Positions 33,753-42,169 of a stretch of DNA of 64,000 bases are shown one piece after another (the stretch's first letter is position 1; each line of letters begins with the position of its first letter). Source of the DNA: Methanolobus bombayensis (GTDB lineage: Archaea > Halobacteriota > Methanosarcinia > Methanosarcinales > Methanosarcinaceae). The notes under the pieces were generated by a model. The model was not told where the DNA came from and did not search any database. It worked only from the letters and a program-made list of their open reading frames with translations. Both the position numbers and the translations under genes were made by a program. The DNA lies in contig NZ_JAGGKD010000006.1 of the NCBI RefSeq assembly GCF_017873415.1, forward strand, positions 124,001 to 188,000. Direction: 5' to 3'.

Positions 33753-34388
33753 ATGGGCGTAATCACATCGTTCAAGAGGAATTTTTCAGACCTTTTTAAA
33801 AAACTGTTTAATAAACAGAATGCCCGAATAGGGATATATGGACCGCCAAATGCAGGGAAGACAACTCTTGCTAACCGGATCTTAAGAGACTGGACCGGTG
33901 ATGCAATGGGTTCTGTTTCCAATGTTGCTCATGAAACAAGAAGAGCAAGGCGCAGGGAAGGCGTGACAATTAACACCAATGGAAGCTCCATAACACTTGA
34001 TATTATTGATACTCCCGGACTTGCTACAAAGATCGATTTCCATGAGTTCATGGAGCAGGGAATGGATGAGGCTGAGTCTAAGAGGCGCGCCAAAGAAGCC
34101 ACTGAAGGTGTCATTGAAGCTGTAAAATGGCTTGAGAACCTTGATGGTGTTATTCTTGTCATGGATGCAACTGAAGACCCTTTTACCCAGGTAAATGTGA
34201 CTGTTATTGGTAATATGGAAGCAAGAGATCTTCCGCTTCTCATTGTCGCTAACAAGGTGGATCTTCCGGAAGCTTCTCCTTCAACTATAAGAGATGCTTT
34301 CCCGCAGCATCCAATGGTTTCCATATCAGCCCTGGAGGGAAAGAACATAGAGACTTTCTATGAAGAACTTGCAAAGAGGTTCGGGTGA
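33753..34388 (+). CDS. Archaeal Era-like GTP-binding protein
   Basis: 211 residues. G1 is GPPNAGKTT (30-38), G3 is DTPGL, G4 is NKVD and G5 is SALEG. The N-terminus NFSDLFKKLFNKQNA is a basic amphipathic helix that could touch membrane or RNA. No KH domain follows, so it is not a true Era. The gene is regularly followed by DUF2073 in euryarchaea, as here, where the two overlap (GTGA); a joint role in ribosome or RNA function is inferred. GGAGGG precedes the ATG. Confidence 0.9.
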   Translation: MGVITSFKRNFSDLFKKLFNKQNARIGIYGPPNAGKTTLANRILRDWTGDAMGSVSNVAHETRRARRREGVTINTNGSSITLDIIDTPGLATKIDFHEFMEQGMDEAESKRRAKEATEGVIEAVKWLENLDGVILVMDATEDPFTQVNVTVIGNMEARDLPLLIVANKVDLPEASPSTIRDAFPQHPMVSISALEGKNIETFYEELAKRFG

Positions 34389-34756
34389 TTGCAATGCAGG
34401 GCTTCCAGATGGATCTTGTATCAGAGCACAGGCTTTCTCAAATGTCACCTGTTGAAAAGGTCAGATTTATTATAGATGAGGTAAAAAGCGGAAAGATACT
34501 GGTCCTTGAAAAAGGTCTGAGTCCTGAAGAGGAAGCAAGCCTTATAGAGATGACAATGACTCTTATTGAGCCAGACGGTTTTTCCGGAATAGAGATGGAA
34601 AGTTATCCATCAGAAATGGACACATCCTTCCTCGGGAAGATCCTCAAAAAGAATACTCTCAAAACACGTCTGACTGTCATCGGGCCTGCTGATCAGCTAA
34701 AGACCTTGAAAAAGGATCGTAATATGATCAGTGCTCTCATTTCCACAAACAAATAA
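34385..34756 (+). CDS. DUF2073 family protein
   Basis: 123 residues from a GTG overlapping the GTPase stop (GTGA); ATG 34394 is an alternative. The family pattern is visible in MDLVSEHRLSQMSPVEKVRF and GFSGIEMESYP; the fold is likely small alpha/beta. Its function is unknown. The constant pairing with the Era-like GTPase suggests a partner or effector. Confidence 0.87.
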   Translation: MIAMQGFQMDLVSEHRLSQMSPVEKVRFIIDEVKSGKILVLEKGLSPEEEASLIEMTMTLIEPDGFSGIEMESYPSEMDTSFLGKILKKNTLKTRLTVIGPADQLKTLKKDRNMISALISTNK

Positions 34757-34761
34757 TTTGC

Positions 34762-35295
34762 GTGAAGCAAATGGGTCAAAAATCAACGAAAGAAAATTTA
34801 ATATCACCAAATCTTTCCCTGTCTTCTTTTGAGATGGGGCGAGATGATGTGAACGTAGTCTGTACCTACGGTAAAATATCCATATGGTTCGGAAGACAGG
34901 TGCCGGATATAGTTATAGGTCAGATACTTCTTGGTATCTCTAAGATTGACAAAGCGGCAATCCATGAACTTGAAATCATATGCGACTTCGATGAGATAAT
35001 GGAATATGAAAGCAATGGCTATATTCTTGTTTCTTATGCGAAGTCAAAGGAGGGGTACAGAACAACTTTCAATGTTCCTTTTTCCAGCAAGAAAGCTCTT
35101 TTCCATCTAGCAGGTTCCATAACCGAAGAACTTAAAGAGAAGGACACTATCTTAGACTGCTACTGGACCGGCGATGACTCCGATATAATGCGTTTGTATG
35201 AGGAGTTAAACAATATCGAAGGCTGGAAACTTAAAAGCATCAATTATAAAGAGGATGCAAAAGAAAAAAATAGTGATATTATAATTTCTGATTGA
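34762..35295 (+). CDS. Hypothetical protein in the GTPase-DUF2073 cluster
   Basis: 177 residues, not recognised. GTG 34762 or ATG 34771 may be the start. The protein is mixed alpha/beta, with KISIWFGRQVPDIVIGQILLG, FDEIMEYESNGYILVSYAKS and an acidic C-terminal helix. No catalytic motif or membrane segment is evident. It lies 5 nt after DUF2073 and 22 nt before the hexuloisomerase gene on the same strand, so it is probably co-transcribed. Confidence 0.7.
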   Translation: MKQMGQKSTKENLISPNLSLSSFEMGRDDVNVVCTYGKISIWFGRQVPDIVIGQILLGISKIDKAAIHELEIICDFDEIMEYESNGYILVSYAKSKEGYRTTFNVPFSSKKALFHLAGSITEELKEKDTILDCYWTGDDSDIMRLYEELNNIEGWKLKSINYKEDAKEKNSDIIISD

Positions 35296-35317
35296 CCTGG
35301 TAAATTGAGGAACTCTG

Positions 35318-35926
35318 ATGAAAGAAATCCATTTAACTGAATGTAAATACTTAACTTCTTCTATTTTATTGATGGCCGAACACCTTGAAAATGTGGCTAA
35401 CAAGCTTGACAAGGATTCCGTCAGGCAGATGCTTGAGGATATAATGGGTGCAAGGCGCATCTTCGTGATGGGTGCAGGCCGCTCAGGACTTGTCGGAAGG
35501 GCATTTGCCATGAGGCTTATGCACCTTGGTCTCACATCACACGTTGTTGGTGAATCAACAACTCCTGCTGTCAGCAAAGATGATGTTGTCATAGCAATCT
35601 CAGGCTCAGGTCAGACTCGTTCTATTGCAAATCTGGGAAGAGTTGCTAAAGAGATCGGTGCAAAACTTGTTACCATCACAACCAATCAGGACTCAACCCT
35701 TGGTGAGTTGTCAGACACAGTAATTGTTCTTCCGGGAAGGACAAAGGATGATGCAGGTGGCTATGTTGAACGTCACATGCGTGGTGAATATACATATCTT
35801 ACTCCTCTAGGTACTTCTTTTGAAACTTCATCAAGTGTTTTCCTTGATGCTGTTATTGCAGAGCTTATCTACATAACAGGCGCTTCAGAAGAAGGACTCA
35901 AGTCAAGACACACAAATATTGAATAG
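35318..35926 (+). CDS. 6-phospho-3-hexuloisomerase
   Basis: 202 residues, a single SIS domain. IFVMGAGRSGLVGRAFAMRLMHLG is the sugar-phosphate loop and VIAISGSGQTRSI the second; GTSFETSSSVFLDAVIAEL is the C-terminal signature of the PHI branch. It interconverts hexulose-6-phosphate and fructose-6-phosphate, working with hexulose-phosphate synthase (often fused to Fae in methanogens) in ribulose monophosphate-based pentose supply or formaldehyde handling. The synthase is not in the window. Confidence 0.92.
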   Translation: MKEIHLTECKYLTSSILLMAEHLENVANKLDKDSVRQMLEDIMGARRIFVMGAGRSGLVGRAFAMRLMHLGLTSHVVGESTTPAVSKDDVVIAISGSGQTRSIANLGRVAKEIGAKLVTITTNQDSTLGELSDTVIVLPGRTKDDAGGYVERHMRGEYTYLTPLGTSFETSSSVFLDAVIAELIYITGASEEGLKSRHTNIE

Positions 35927-35941
35927 ATGCAAAGTGATAAT

Positions 35942-37063
35942 ATGCCTGATTCGAAGTTCGCACAAAGGGTTCTGGGTATTGATATTTCCGGGATAAGAAA
36001 GATGTTTGAGGGCGCAGGTACAAATTCTATAAATCTTGGTCTCGGACAACCTGATTTTGATACGCCGAAACACATTAAGCAGGCTGCTATCGATGCTATC
36101 AATGAAGGTTTTACCGGCTATACTCCAGGTCCCGGCATTCCTGAACTTCTTCAGGCTTTGAGCTCCAAATTCAAAGAGCAGAATTTTTTTGATGTTTCTC
36201 CGGATGAGATAATCGTAACTTCCGGTGCATCAGAAGCTCTTGAACTTGCCATTGCATCCCTTGTAAATCCGGGTGATGATGTGATGATAGCAAACCCGGG
36301 TTTTGTTTCTTACAATTCTCTTGTAAATATTATGGGTGGAAATGTAGTACCTCTACCTCTTGCTGATGACCTGACCATCAGTCCTGAAACTGTTATGGAG
36401 AATATAACTCCGAAAACAAAGGCGATGGTAATCAATTCTCCTGCAAATCCAACAGGTGCGGTGCAGAGTAAGGCTGACATGAAGGCATTTGCGGAAATAG
36501 CAGACGATCACAACATCACAATAATCTCAGATGAGGTGTACGAGCATTTCATCTATGAGGGTGAACACGTAAGTCCTGCTCAGCTCTCAGATAATGTGAT
36601 AACAATTAATGCAGTGTCCAAAACATATTCTATGACCGGATGGAGAATAGGTTATGTTGCTGCCAGAAAAGAGTACACTGAGCAGATGATCAAGGTTCAT
36701 CAGTATGTGCAGGCGTGTGCCAATTCAATTGCGCAGAAGGCAGCATATGCAGCGATCTCAGGTCCGATGGATTCTGTCTATGCAATGCGTGATGAGTTCA
36801 AGGCTCGCAGGGATATGCTTGTTGAAGGTCTGAACTCTATCGGACTTAAATGTGAATCTCCAAAAGGTGCTTTCTATGCTTTCCCTGAAGTTCCTGAGGG
36901 AGCAACATCAGGAGAGATCGCTTCAAAATTAATCTCAAACGGAGTAATAGTTGTCCCTGGTACTGCCTTTGGTGACCGCGGAGAAGGACACATACGTCTT
37001 TCCTATGCATCATCAATGGACAATTTAAAACAAGCTCTTGATATAATGGAAAAAGTATTGTGA
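35942..37063 (+). CDS. Class I/II PLP-dependent aminotransferase
   Basis: 373 residues. INSPANPTGA and IISDEVYEHF are the PLP-contacting loops, the Schiff-base lysine is in NAVSKTYSMTGWRIGY, and GHIRLSYASS carries the carboxylate-binding arginine. It is closest to archaeal aspartate/aromatic aminotransferases; the amino-acid preference is not predictable. ATG 35942 follows GTGATAAT; an ATG five codons earlier directly abuts the hexuloisomerase stop. It is the last gene of the co-directional cluster. Confidence 0.9.
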   Translation: MPDSKFAQRVLGIDISGIRKMFEGAGTNSINLGLGQPDFDTPKHIKQAAIDAINEGFTGYTPGPGIPELLQALSSKFKEQNFFDVSPDEIIVTSGASEALELAIASLVNPGDDVMIANPGFVSYNSLVNIMGGNVVPLPLADDLTISPETVMENITPKTKAMVINSPANPTGAVQSKADMKAFAEIADDHNITIISDEVYEHFIYEGEHVSPAQLSDNVITINAVSKTYSMTGWRIGYVAARKEYTEQMIKVHQYVQACANSIAQKAAYAAISGPMDSVYAMRDEFKARRDMLVEGLNSIGLKCESPKGAFYAFPEVPEGATSGEIASKLISNGVIVVPGTAFGDRGEGHIRLSYASSMDNLKQALDIMEKVL

Positions 37064-37082
37064 TGACTTTTTAATAGTCATC
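37062..37082. terminator. Hairpin spanning the stop codons of two convergent genes
   Basis: GATGACT-TTTTAAT-AGTCATC is a perfect 7+7+7 inverted repeat. It contains the aminotransferase TGA and the stop of the NOG1-like gene on the other strand. It would form in both mRNAs and may end or stabilise both transcripts. Confidence 0.45.
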
Positions 37083-38075
37083 TATTATCTCATTTTCTTT
37101 AACTGCTTCTTTTTCTTCGATGGCTTTTTTGACCATTTCTATAAGAGTTGAAGTTACTTCTTCGACACCTTCGTCGGTTGCAGTGGACATTTTCATGTCT
37201 ACAAAATCAAGTTCCCTGAATTGCGGCAGATCTGCCTTGTTAGCAACAACGAGTACCGGTAATTTGAATTCACTGTGAACGTCTTCAAGCATGCGCTTCT
37301 GGTCTTCGATCTCATAACCGCAGGTCTCACTTGCATCAATGATGAAAAGAACAACAGCATCAAGATTCTTCAGTGCTGTGATTGCCTGAAGCTCAATTTC
37401 GTTGCGCTCTGACATTGGTCTGTCAAGAAGACCTGGCGTGTCCATTACCTGATATCTATCATTACCTACAAAGAAATGTCCTATTGATACTCCTTTTGTT
37501 GTAAAGGGGTAAGACGCTATCTCAGGTGTTGCACCTGTTACTTTTGTAACAAAGCTGGATTTTCCTATGTTGGGATAACCTGCAACGACAATAGTTGGTT
37601 CATCATGTACTGAAGGTAGTTTCCTGAGTTTGTTACGGGCCTCATTTAAGAATTTGAGGTCCTTGCTGATTGAACTTATAATGGATGCAAGACGTCCGAA
37701 ACATTGTTTCCTGATAGGCAGAGGGTCTCTGCTCTTTCTCATCTTTCCTACATGGTCTCTTGCGACTTCGTGTATCTTTGCGCTGGCCCAGTCAAGCCTG
37801 CTAAGGGATCTTCTCATATCATCCACACCCACCACTACATCTGCAAGTTCATAATAGAATGGTGGCAGGTTCTCAAAAGTTGGGAATCTTCTGACTATAT
37901 TCTTCAGATTATCTGTGAGTATATTGGCAGCTGTAAGTATCATTGATTCATTTGCCTCAAGAGCTGTCTTCCTTCCGGTTATTTTCTTTCCCGTCATTGC
38001 TCTTGTGGCTCTTCTGAATGCCTTGTCCAACAATTCGTCAGAACTTGGCACTGTATTAATTTTCTCAAAGATCAT
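37071..38075 (-). CDS. NOG1-like GTPase (Obg-related)
   Basis: 334 residues. A helical N-terminal domain (1-160) precedes the GTPase domain with G1 AGYPNIGKSS, G3 DTPGLLDRP, G4 NKADLP and the NOG1-type insert between. Eukaryotic NOG1 acts in 60S ribosome assembly; the archaeal homologue is presumed to act on the large ribosomal subunit. It ends in an acidic tail after the last helix, without the long eukaryotic C-terminus. It converges on the aminotransferase gene. Confidence 0.92.
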   Translation of the reverse strand: MIFEKINTVPSSDELLDKAFRRATRAMTGKKITGRKTALEANESMILTAANILTDNLKNIVRRFPTFENLPPFYYELADVVVGVDDMRRSLSRLDWASAKIHEVARDHVGKMRKSRDPLPIRKQCFGRLASIISSISKDLKFLNEARNKLRKLPSVHDEPTIVVAGYPNIGKSSFVTKVTGATPEIASYPFTTKGVSIGHFFVGNDRYQVMDTPGLLDRPMSERNEIELQAITALKNLDAVVLFIIDASETCGYEIEDQKRMLEDVHSEFKLPVLVVANKADLPQFRELDFVDMKMSTATDEGVEEVTSTLIEMVKKAIEEKEAVKENEIIDDY

Positions 38076-38247
38076 GTTTCTTCCTGTCTTGGCTTCAAAT
38101 CACTTCAAAATATAAATCCCTATTCCTATATATACAATATTTACAAATTATCTATTTGGTACTCACCTGCGGAGATACTATACTATGTTTTATATATCTC
38201 CTTTGAGTATCTATAAACTATATTTGAGTTTATGGACCGGTGATTTA

Positions 38248-39126
38248 GTGGAACTGACTCCTATTCAGAAAGATATTCTTATTGCATTGATCAATCTCCA
38301 GAGGGAAAAAGATCGTGCTGTAAAAGGTGAAGAAATTGCAGAACTCATTAGCCGAAACCCAGGTACAGTCCGAAATCAGATGCAATCTTTGAAAGTCCTT
38401 GGTCTTGTTGAAGGCGTTCCCGGTCCGAAAGGCGGATATAAAGCAACAGGCGAGGCCTATGAAGCTTTAAGTATCACAGCAATGGACCATGAGGCAAGTG
38501 TTCCTATTTACAGGAACGATAATCTGGTAGATGGGGCAACAGTAGCTGAGATTAGTTTTACAACAGTGAGGCATCCTGATCTTTGTCATGGTATGATAAA
38601 AGTACTTGGAAACATAAAGAGTTTTGAACAGGGAGATCTTGTTCAGGCAGGTCCGACACCTGTTAACAAACTGGTGGTTCGGGGAGAGGTAGTCGGAAGG
38701 GACGATACACAGAACACTCTTGTTTTCTCTATAAGTGAAATGATATCTCTGCCAAAAAAACCTGTTAAAAACTATGCCCGGACAGATATGATTTCCATAA
38801 GTATGAATGCGACCATTCAGGAAACAGCCCGCATTTTAGTGGATCGCAGTATTCATGGCGCACCTGTTGTCGATGAGGGTGATAACATCCTTGGGGTAGT
38901 TACTTTTACAGATATTGGAGATGCTGTGGCTAGTGGAAAGATGACTGCAAAGGTCAAGGATATAATGACCCGTGATCTCATTACACTGGATTCAGAAACA
39001 TCTCTTTATGACGCCGTGAAAATGTTTGACGTTCACAATATAGGCTTTTTACTGGTGTCTTATGATGGTGTCCCAAAGGGAATCCTGTCCAAAAAGGATG
39101 TATTCCATGAACTGACCGTGTACTGA
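38248..39126 (+). CDS. HTH-CBS transcriptional regulator
   Basis: 292 residues from GTG 38248 (MELTPIQKDIL). A winged helix (about 1-65; IAELISRNPGTVRNQMQSLKV) is followed by a beta-rich domain (about 75-165) and two CBS motifs (about 170-290; MISISMNATIQETARILVD and DIMTRDLITLDSETSLYDAV). CBS pairs bind adenosyl ligands such as AMP, ATP or SAM, so it likely couples energy or methyl status to gene expression. The start is supported by GGTGAT and by the usual N-terminus; a longer frame is open upstream. Confidence 0.87.
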   Translation: MELTPIQKDILIALINLQREKDRAVKGEEIAELISRNPGTVRNQMQSLKVLGLVEGVPGPKGGYKATGEAYEALSITAMDHEASVPIYRNDNLVDGATVAEISFTTVRHPDLCHGMIKVLGNIKSFEQGDLVQAGPTPVNKLVVRGEVVGRDDTQNTLVFSISEMISLPKKPVKNYARTDMISISMNATIQETARILVDRSIHGAPVVDEGDNILGVVTFTDIGDAVASGKMTAKVKDIMTRDLITLDSETSLYDAVKMFDVHNIGFLLVSYDGVPKGILSKKDVFHELTVY

Positions 39127-39143
39127 TATTAAAAATAAATTAA

Positions 39144-39167
39144 AAGGAATTATTTCCTTCTTTTTTT
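39144..39167 (+). terminator. Hairpin plus T-run terminator of the HTH-CBS gene
   Basis: AAGGAA-TTAT-TTCCTT (39144-39159) followed by C and seven T residues. It lies 18 nt after the HTH-CBS stop and overlaps the 3' end of the convergent hisE gene. Confidence 0.6.
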
Positions 39168-39449
39168 AAGTTCGGTGGCAATTTCTTCAAGGTTTATTCC
39201 CTTTGCCACGAACATAACAATAAGGTGGAATAAAAGGTCTGATGATTCGTATATCATCTCTTCCTTATTCTCACTCTTAACTGCAAGAATTGTTTCTATA
39301 GATTCCTCGCCAACCTTTTCCAGTATTTTGTCAATACCTTTTCTGTGATTGAGTAAAGAACATACGTATGAGTCTTCAGAAGGATTCTCTTTTCTGTCTG
39401 TTACTATGTCGTAAAGCTCGTTAAGTATTGAGAGATCAGTTTCAGGCAT
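39150..39449 (-). CDS. hisE: Phosphoribosyl-ATP pyrophosphohydrolase
   Basis: 99 residues, the standard HisE size. [32 protein letters not shown] carries the MazG-type ExxE and ExxxD metal sites. It hydrolyses phosphoribosyl-ATP to phosphoribosyl-AMP in histidine synthesis. It is alone rather than in a his operon; hisF lies 19 kb away in the window. AGGA precedes the ATG at usual spacing. The region in front carries a long inverted repeat (39563-39619). Confidence 0.93.
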   Translation of the reverse strand: MPETDLSILNELYDIVTDRKENPSEDSYVCSLLNHRKGIDKILEKVGEESIETILAVKSENKEEMIYESSDLLFHLIVMFVAKGINLEEIATELKKRRK

Positions 39450-39562
39450 GATTTATCCTTTCCTGATAGAAAGTAATCATATTACATCTTTATGGTGCAC
39501 AGTTCAAACGGGCAACCCAAAAGATGATTTTTGAAGGTAAACAGCTTAAAAACAGTTATAGT

Positions 39563-39619
39563 GACGTTGGTTGTAATCCACACACAATATGACGGGATAG
39601 TGTTGGTTATACCAACGTC
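39563..39619. promoter_or_regulatory. Inverted repeats upstream of hisE
   Basis: GACGTTGGT (39563-39571) and ACCAACGTC (39611-39619) are perfect 9-bp arms, 39 nt apart. The right arm is also half of a compact palindrome GTTGGT-TAT-ACCAAC (39602-39616), so GTTGGT occurs twice directly and once inverted. The site is about 115-170 nt before hisE and 70 nt after the LeuC-type gene. It could be a multi-site operator; the ligand is unknown. Confidence 0.4.
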
Positions 39620-39690
39620 TGGAACTATCATATAAATTTGTGTAATATATCTTTTGTGGTCTCACAGTTGAAAAAAAGAAAAGGCGGAGT

Positions 39691-40971
39691 TCAGATCTTC
39701 CTCGGATCTGTGATTTCTCCTGTGAGTGCTGATGCTGCAGCGGTTGCTGGTGAGCTCAGGTATACGAAGGACTGTGGGCTTCCCTCACGTCCCTTGAAAT
39801 TACGGTTGGATGTTGCAAGTCCGACCTCACCTTCACCGAGAAGTCCGAAAGAACCTCCCATACACGGTCCACAGCATGGTGCTTCAACAATTGCTCCTGC
39901 TTCCATGAACTGCTCAATGTAGCCTGCTCTGAGAACCTTCATGTATTCAGTTCTTGATGCAGGGATGATAAGAAGCCTTACACCCTTTGCAACAGGTTCG
40001 TCACCCATCATCTTTGCAACAACTTCGATATCCTCGAATCTTCCGTTTGTACATGAACCTACAAATATCTGGTCAACCTTTGTACCTTCAACTTCTGTTA
40101 CAGGCTTAACGTTGTCTACATTGTGTGGACATGCGACCTGTGGTTCAAGGTTGCTTATGTCATACTTGTGAAGTTCACAGTCTGCACCTTCATCAGACTT
40201 CCAGTATGGGTCAAACTCATAGTCTGGTATTCTTTCCTTGAGGTATGCTTCTGTAACTGCGTCAGCTTCAATGATACCTGCCTTACCGCCCATTTCAATA
40301 GCCATGTTGGAGATGGTCATACGTTCGGACATTGGCAGTGAGCTGATAGCTGAACCTGCGTATTCTGCTGCCTTGTATCTTGCACCTTCTGCACCCACGT
40401 CTCCGATGAGATGGAGGATGATGTCCTTTGAGTAGACATGTTCCGGAAGCTTTCCTTCAACTTCGAACCTGATAGTCTCAGGTACTTTGAACCAGAGTTT
40501 TCCTGATGCAAAGACAGCTGCCATATCAGTTGAGCCGATGCCTGTTGAGAATGCACCCAGTGAACCGTATGCACAGGTATGTGAGTCAGAACCTACTACA
40601 AGGTCTCCTGGTTTGACGTGTCCCTTCTCAGGCATAACCTGGTGGCAGACACCTTCGTAAACGTCATAGTTGATAATGCCTTGTTCCTTTGCGAACTTTC
40701 TGAGCATTATATGGTTCTGTGCAGCATTGAGTGAGTCTGCAGGAACCTGGTGGTCGAAAAGAATTACGATCTTACTTGGATCCCATACTTTCTTCTCTTC
40801 CTTGTCCCTCATTATCTCGTAGAATCCATCTACTGCAAGAGGTCCTGTGATGTCGTGGGTCATTGCCCTGTCTATATTGGCCAGTACGAATTCTCCGGCT
40901 TTTACCGTTTTCCCGGCAGCCTTTGAAAAGATCTTCTCAGAGATCGTCATAGGTTCATTATTAGTGGACAT
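39691..40971 (-). CDS. 3-isopropylmalate dehydratase/homoaconitase large subunit (LeuC/HacA)
   Basis: 426 residues from ATG 40971 (AGGA 7 nt upstream). [28 protein letters not shown] is the aconitase-fold signature (positions about 115-140); the [4Fe-4S] cysteines are in VGSCTNGR and [11 protein letters not shown]. It isomerises either isopropylmalate (leucine) or methanogen homoaconitate-type acids (coenzyme B); specificity lies mostly in the small subunit, which is not adjacent. Both activities are known in methanogens, so the exact pathway is open. Confidence 0.88.
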   Translation of the reverse strand: MSTNNEPMTISEKIFSKAAGKTVKAGEFVLANIDRAMTHDITGPLAVDGFYEIMRDKEEKKVWDPSKIVILFDHQVPADSLNAAQNHIMLRKFAKEQGIINYDVYEGVCHQVMPEKGHVKPGDLVVGSDSHTCAYGSLGAFSTGIGSTDMAAVFASGKLWFKVPETIRFEVEGKLPEHVYSKDIILHLIGDVGAEGARYKAAEYAGSAISSLPMSERMTISNMAIEMGGKAGIIEADAVTEAYLKERIPDYEFDPYWKSDEGADCELHKYDISNLEPQVACPHNVDNVKPVTEVEGTKVDQIFVGSCTNGRFEDIEVVAKMMGDEPVAKGVRLLIIPASRTEYMKVLRAGYIEQFMEAGAIVEAPCCGPCMGGSFGLLGEGEVGLATSNRNFKGREGSPQSFVYLSSPATAAASALTGEITDPRKI

Positions 40972-41044
40972 GTTTATTCCTGCATAATGTTTATTCATTA
41001 TAAATCAATCGATAAACTGGAATTAAGTGTAAATTCGAGTTAAT

Positions 41045-41755
41045 TCAGATTTTTTTTCTAATCCTACAGCTTCCCTCACTATAATGGATAATGTAATTTA
41101 AGTACCCTTGCTTCAGGTCAGATTCAGCAATATTAAGACTATTGTCGCCTGTTTTGAATCCGATGTAGTTCTTATATGTAAGTATGGTGTCCTCTAATTC
41201 CAGAATATATCTTTTGAGCACTAGCTCTGCAAGCTCACAACTTTCCTGGTGGCTTATTTCTTTTCCAATACCTTCGCATTCCGAAGTGTTGAGCTTAAAT
41301 CCTTCTATGTAGAATGGATACGTACTGCACAAAAGGGGTCTTAGTTTGTAAATCCCACAACGGTTATTTGTGGCATCATCTGGAATGAAAGAGCAATCTC
41401 CGTTCTTCTTACGTTTCAGCATCCATCCGAATGTATGGATATTGCCATCTTCATCAATGAGTCCGTCTGCTGAATTTATCTTGCATTCTTCTTCAGGAGA
41501 TTCAGCTTCAGTGATAAAAGGTTCTGCAATCTCTTCCCATTTGAGATCACTTTCATTTTCGATATTATGTATCTCTGTGGTGGTTATAGCAACCCGGTTG
41601 TCTCCAAAATCCCTGCGACAGCATTTTCCACACATTATGCATTGAAATCCTATATTGTAGATCTGATCTGCAATTTGCTGCACGTTTATCTTTTTAACAA
41701 CACCAAGCTCTGTTTCAAGCTCATGGATAAGGATTTCTTTTAATTTCTCATTCAT
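41045..41755 (-). CDS. YkgJ-family cysteine-cluster protein
   Basis: 236 residues. FQCIMCGKCCRRDF (around residue 37) and, later, RCGIYKLRPLLCSTYPFY are the two cysteine groups of the YkgJ/CxxxCxxCC zinc- or iron-binding family. The protein is soluble with a helical C-terminus. The family is linked to Fe-S or metal chelation, with no firm function. It lies about 75 nt upstream of the LeuC-type gene on the same strand; co-transcription is possible. Confidence 0.82.
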   Translation of the reverse strand: MNEKLKEILIHELETELGVVKKINVQQIADQIYNIGFQCIMCGKCCRRDFGDNRVAITTTEIHNIENESDLKWEEIAEPFITEAESPEEECKINSADGLIDEDGNIHTFGWMLKRKKNGDCSFIPDDATNNRCGIYKLRPLLCSTYPFYIEGFKLNTSECEGIGKEISHQESCELAELVLKRYILELEDTILTYKNYIGFKTGDNSLNIAESDLKQGYLNYIIHYSEGSCRIRKKI

Positions 41756-42169
41756 CTGCTTATCTGAATGTTTTCATCATTTATCTTTAGTAAGGTTGAA
41801 CTTCACAGAGAATCCATTCATAAATTTGTTGTGTTACGTATGTTTTCACTTTTTTTATTGTGACCACTGTGTGAATCTGGTAATACCCTGTATTATGTGG
41901 TATTATTTTGTAAGAGCATATAATTTACGCAGTTTAATACGTAATCTCTTTGTATTCGCGTGTATGCTCTTGCATTTATTTACGATTCGTCTGAGAAATT
42001 GTTCTTATATGGTTTATAGGTTGAAATATAAAATGTGCCATATTGCAGCCTGATATATATACTGAAATATATGTGAGATATAATATATTATTTATCATCT
42101 ATGTAATATGCTCTATATTCTATAGTATATATTCTTATATTCAATAACTTAAAAAGACAACAGAAGAGC
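41756..42169. other. AT-rich intergenic region
   Basis: 414 nt between the YkgJ gene and the end of the DHH gene. It holds TATA-like runs near 42050-42140, and an inverted repeat TAATACC-N11-GGTATTA (41881-41905) followed by TTTTG, which could be an operator or weak terminator. A plus-strand frame of 85 codons (41796-42053) looks non-coding. No RNA gene was recognised. Confidence 0.45.

Noticed and set aside
41878-41905. Nitrogen-regulator (NrpR) operator of the form GGTA-N6-TACC
   Set aside because: The arms are in the opposite order with an 11-nt spacer; the compact GGTAATACC has no 6-nt spacer, and no nitrogen gene is adjacent.
41796-42053. Plus-strand 85-codon frame in the AT-rich spacer
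   Set aside because: Its Phe/Cys/Tyr/Leu-rich composition is what AT-rich non-coding DNA gives; no Shine-Dalgarno or recognisable pattern.
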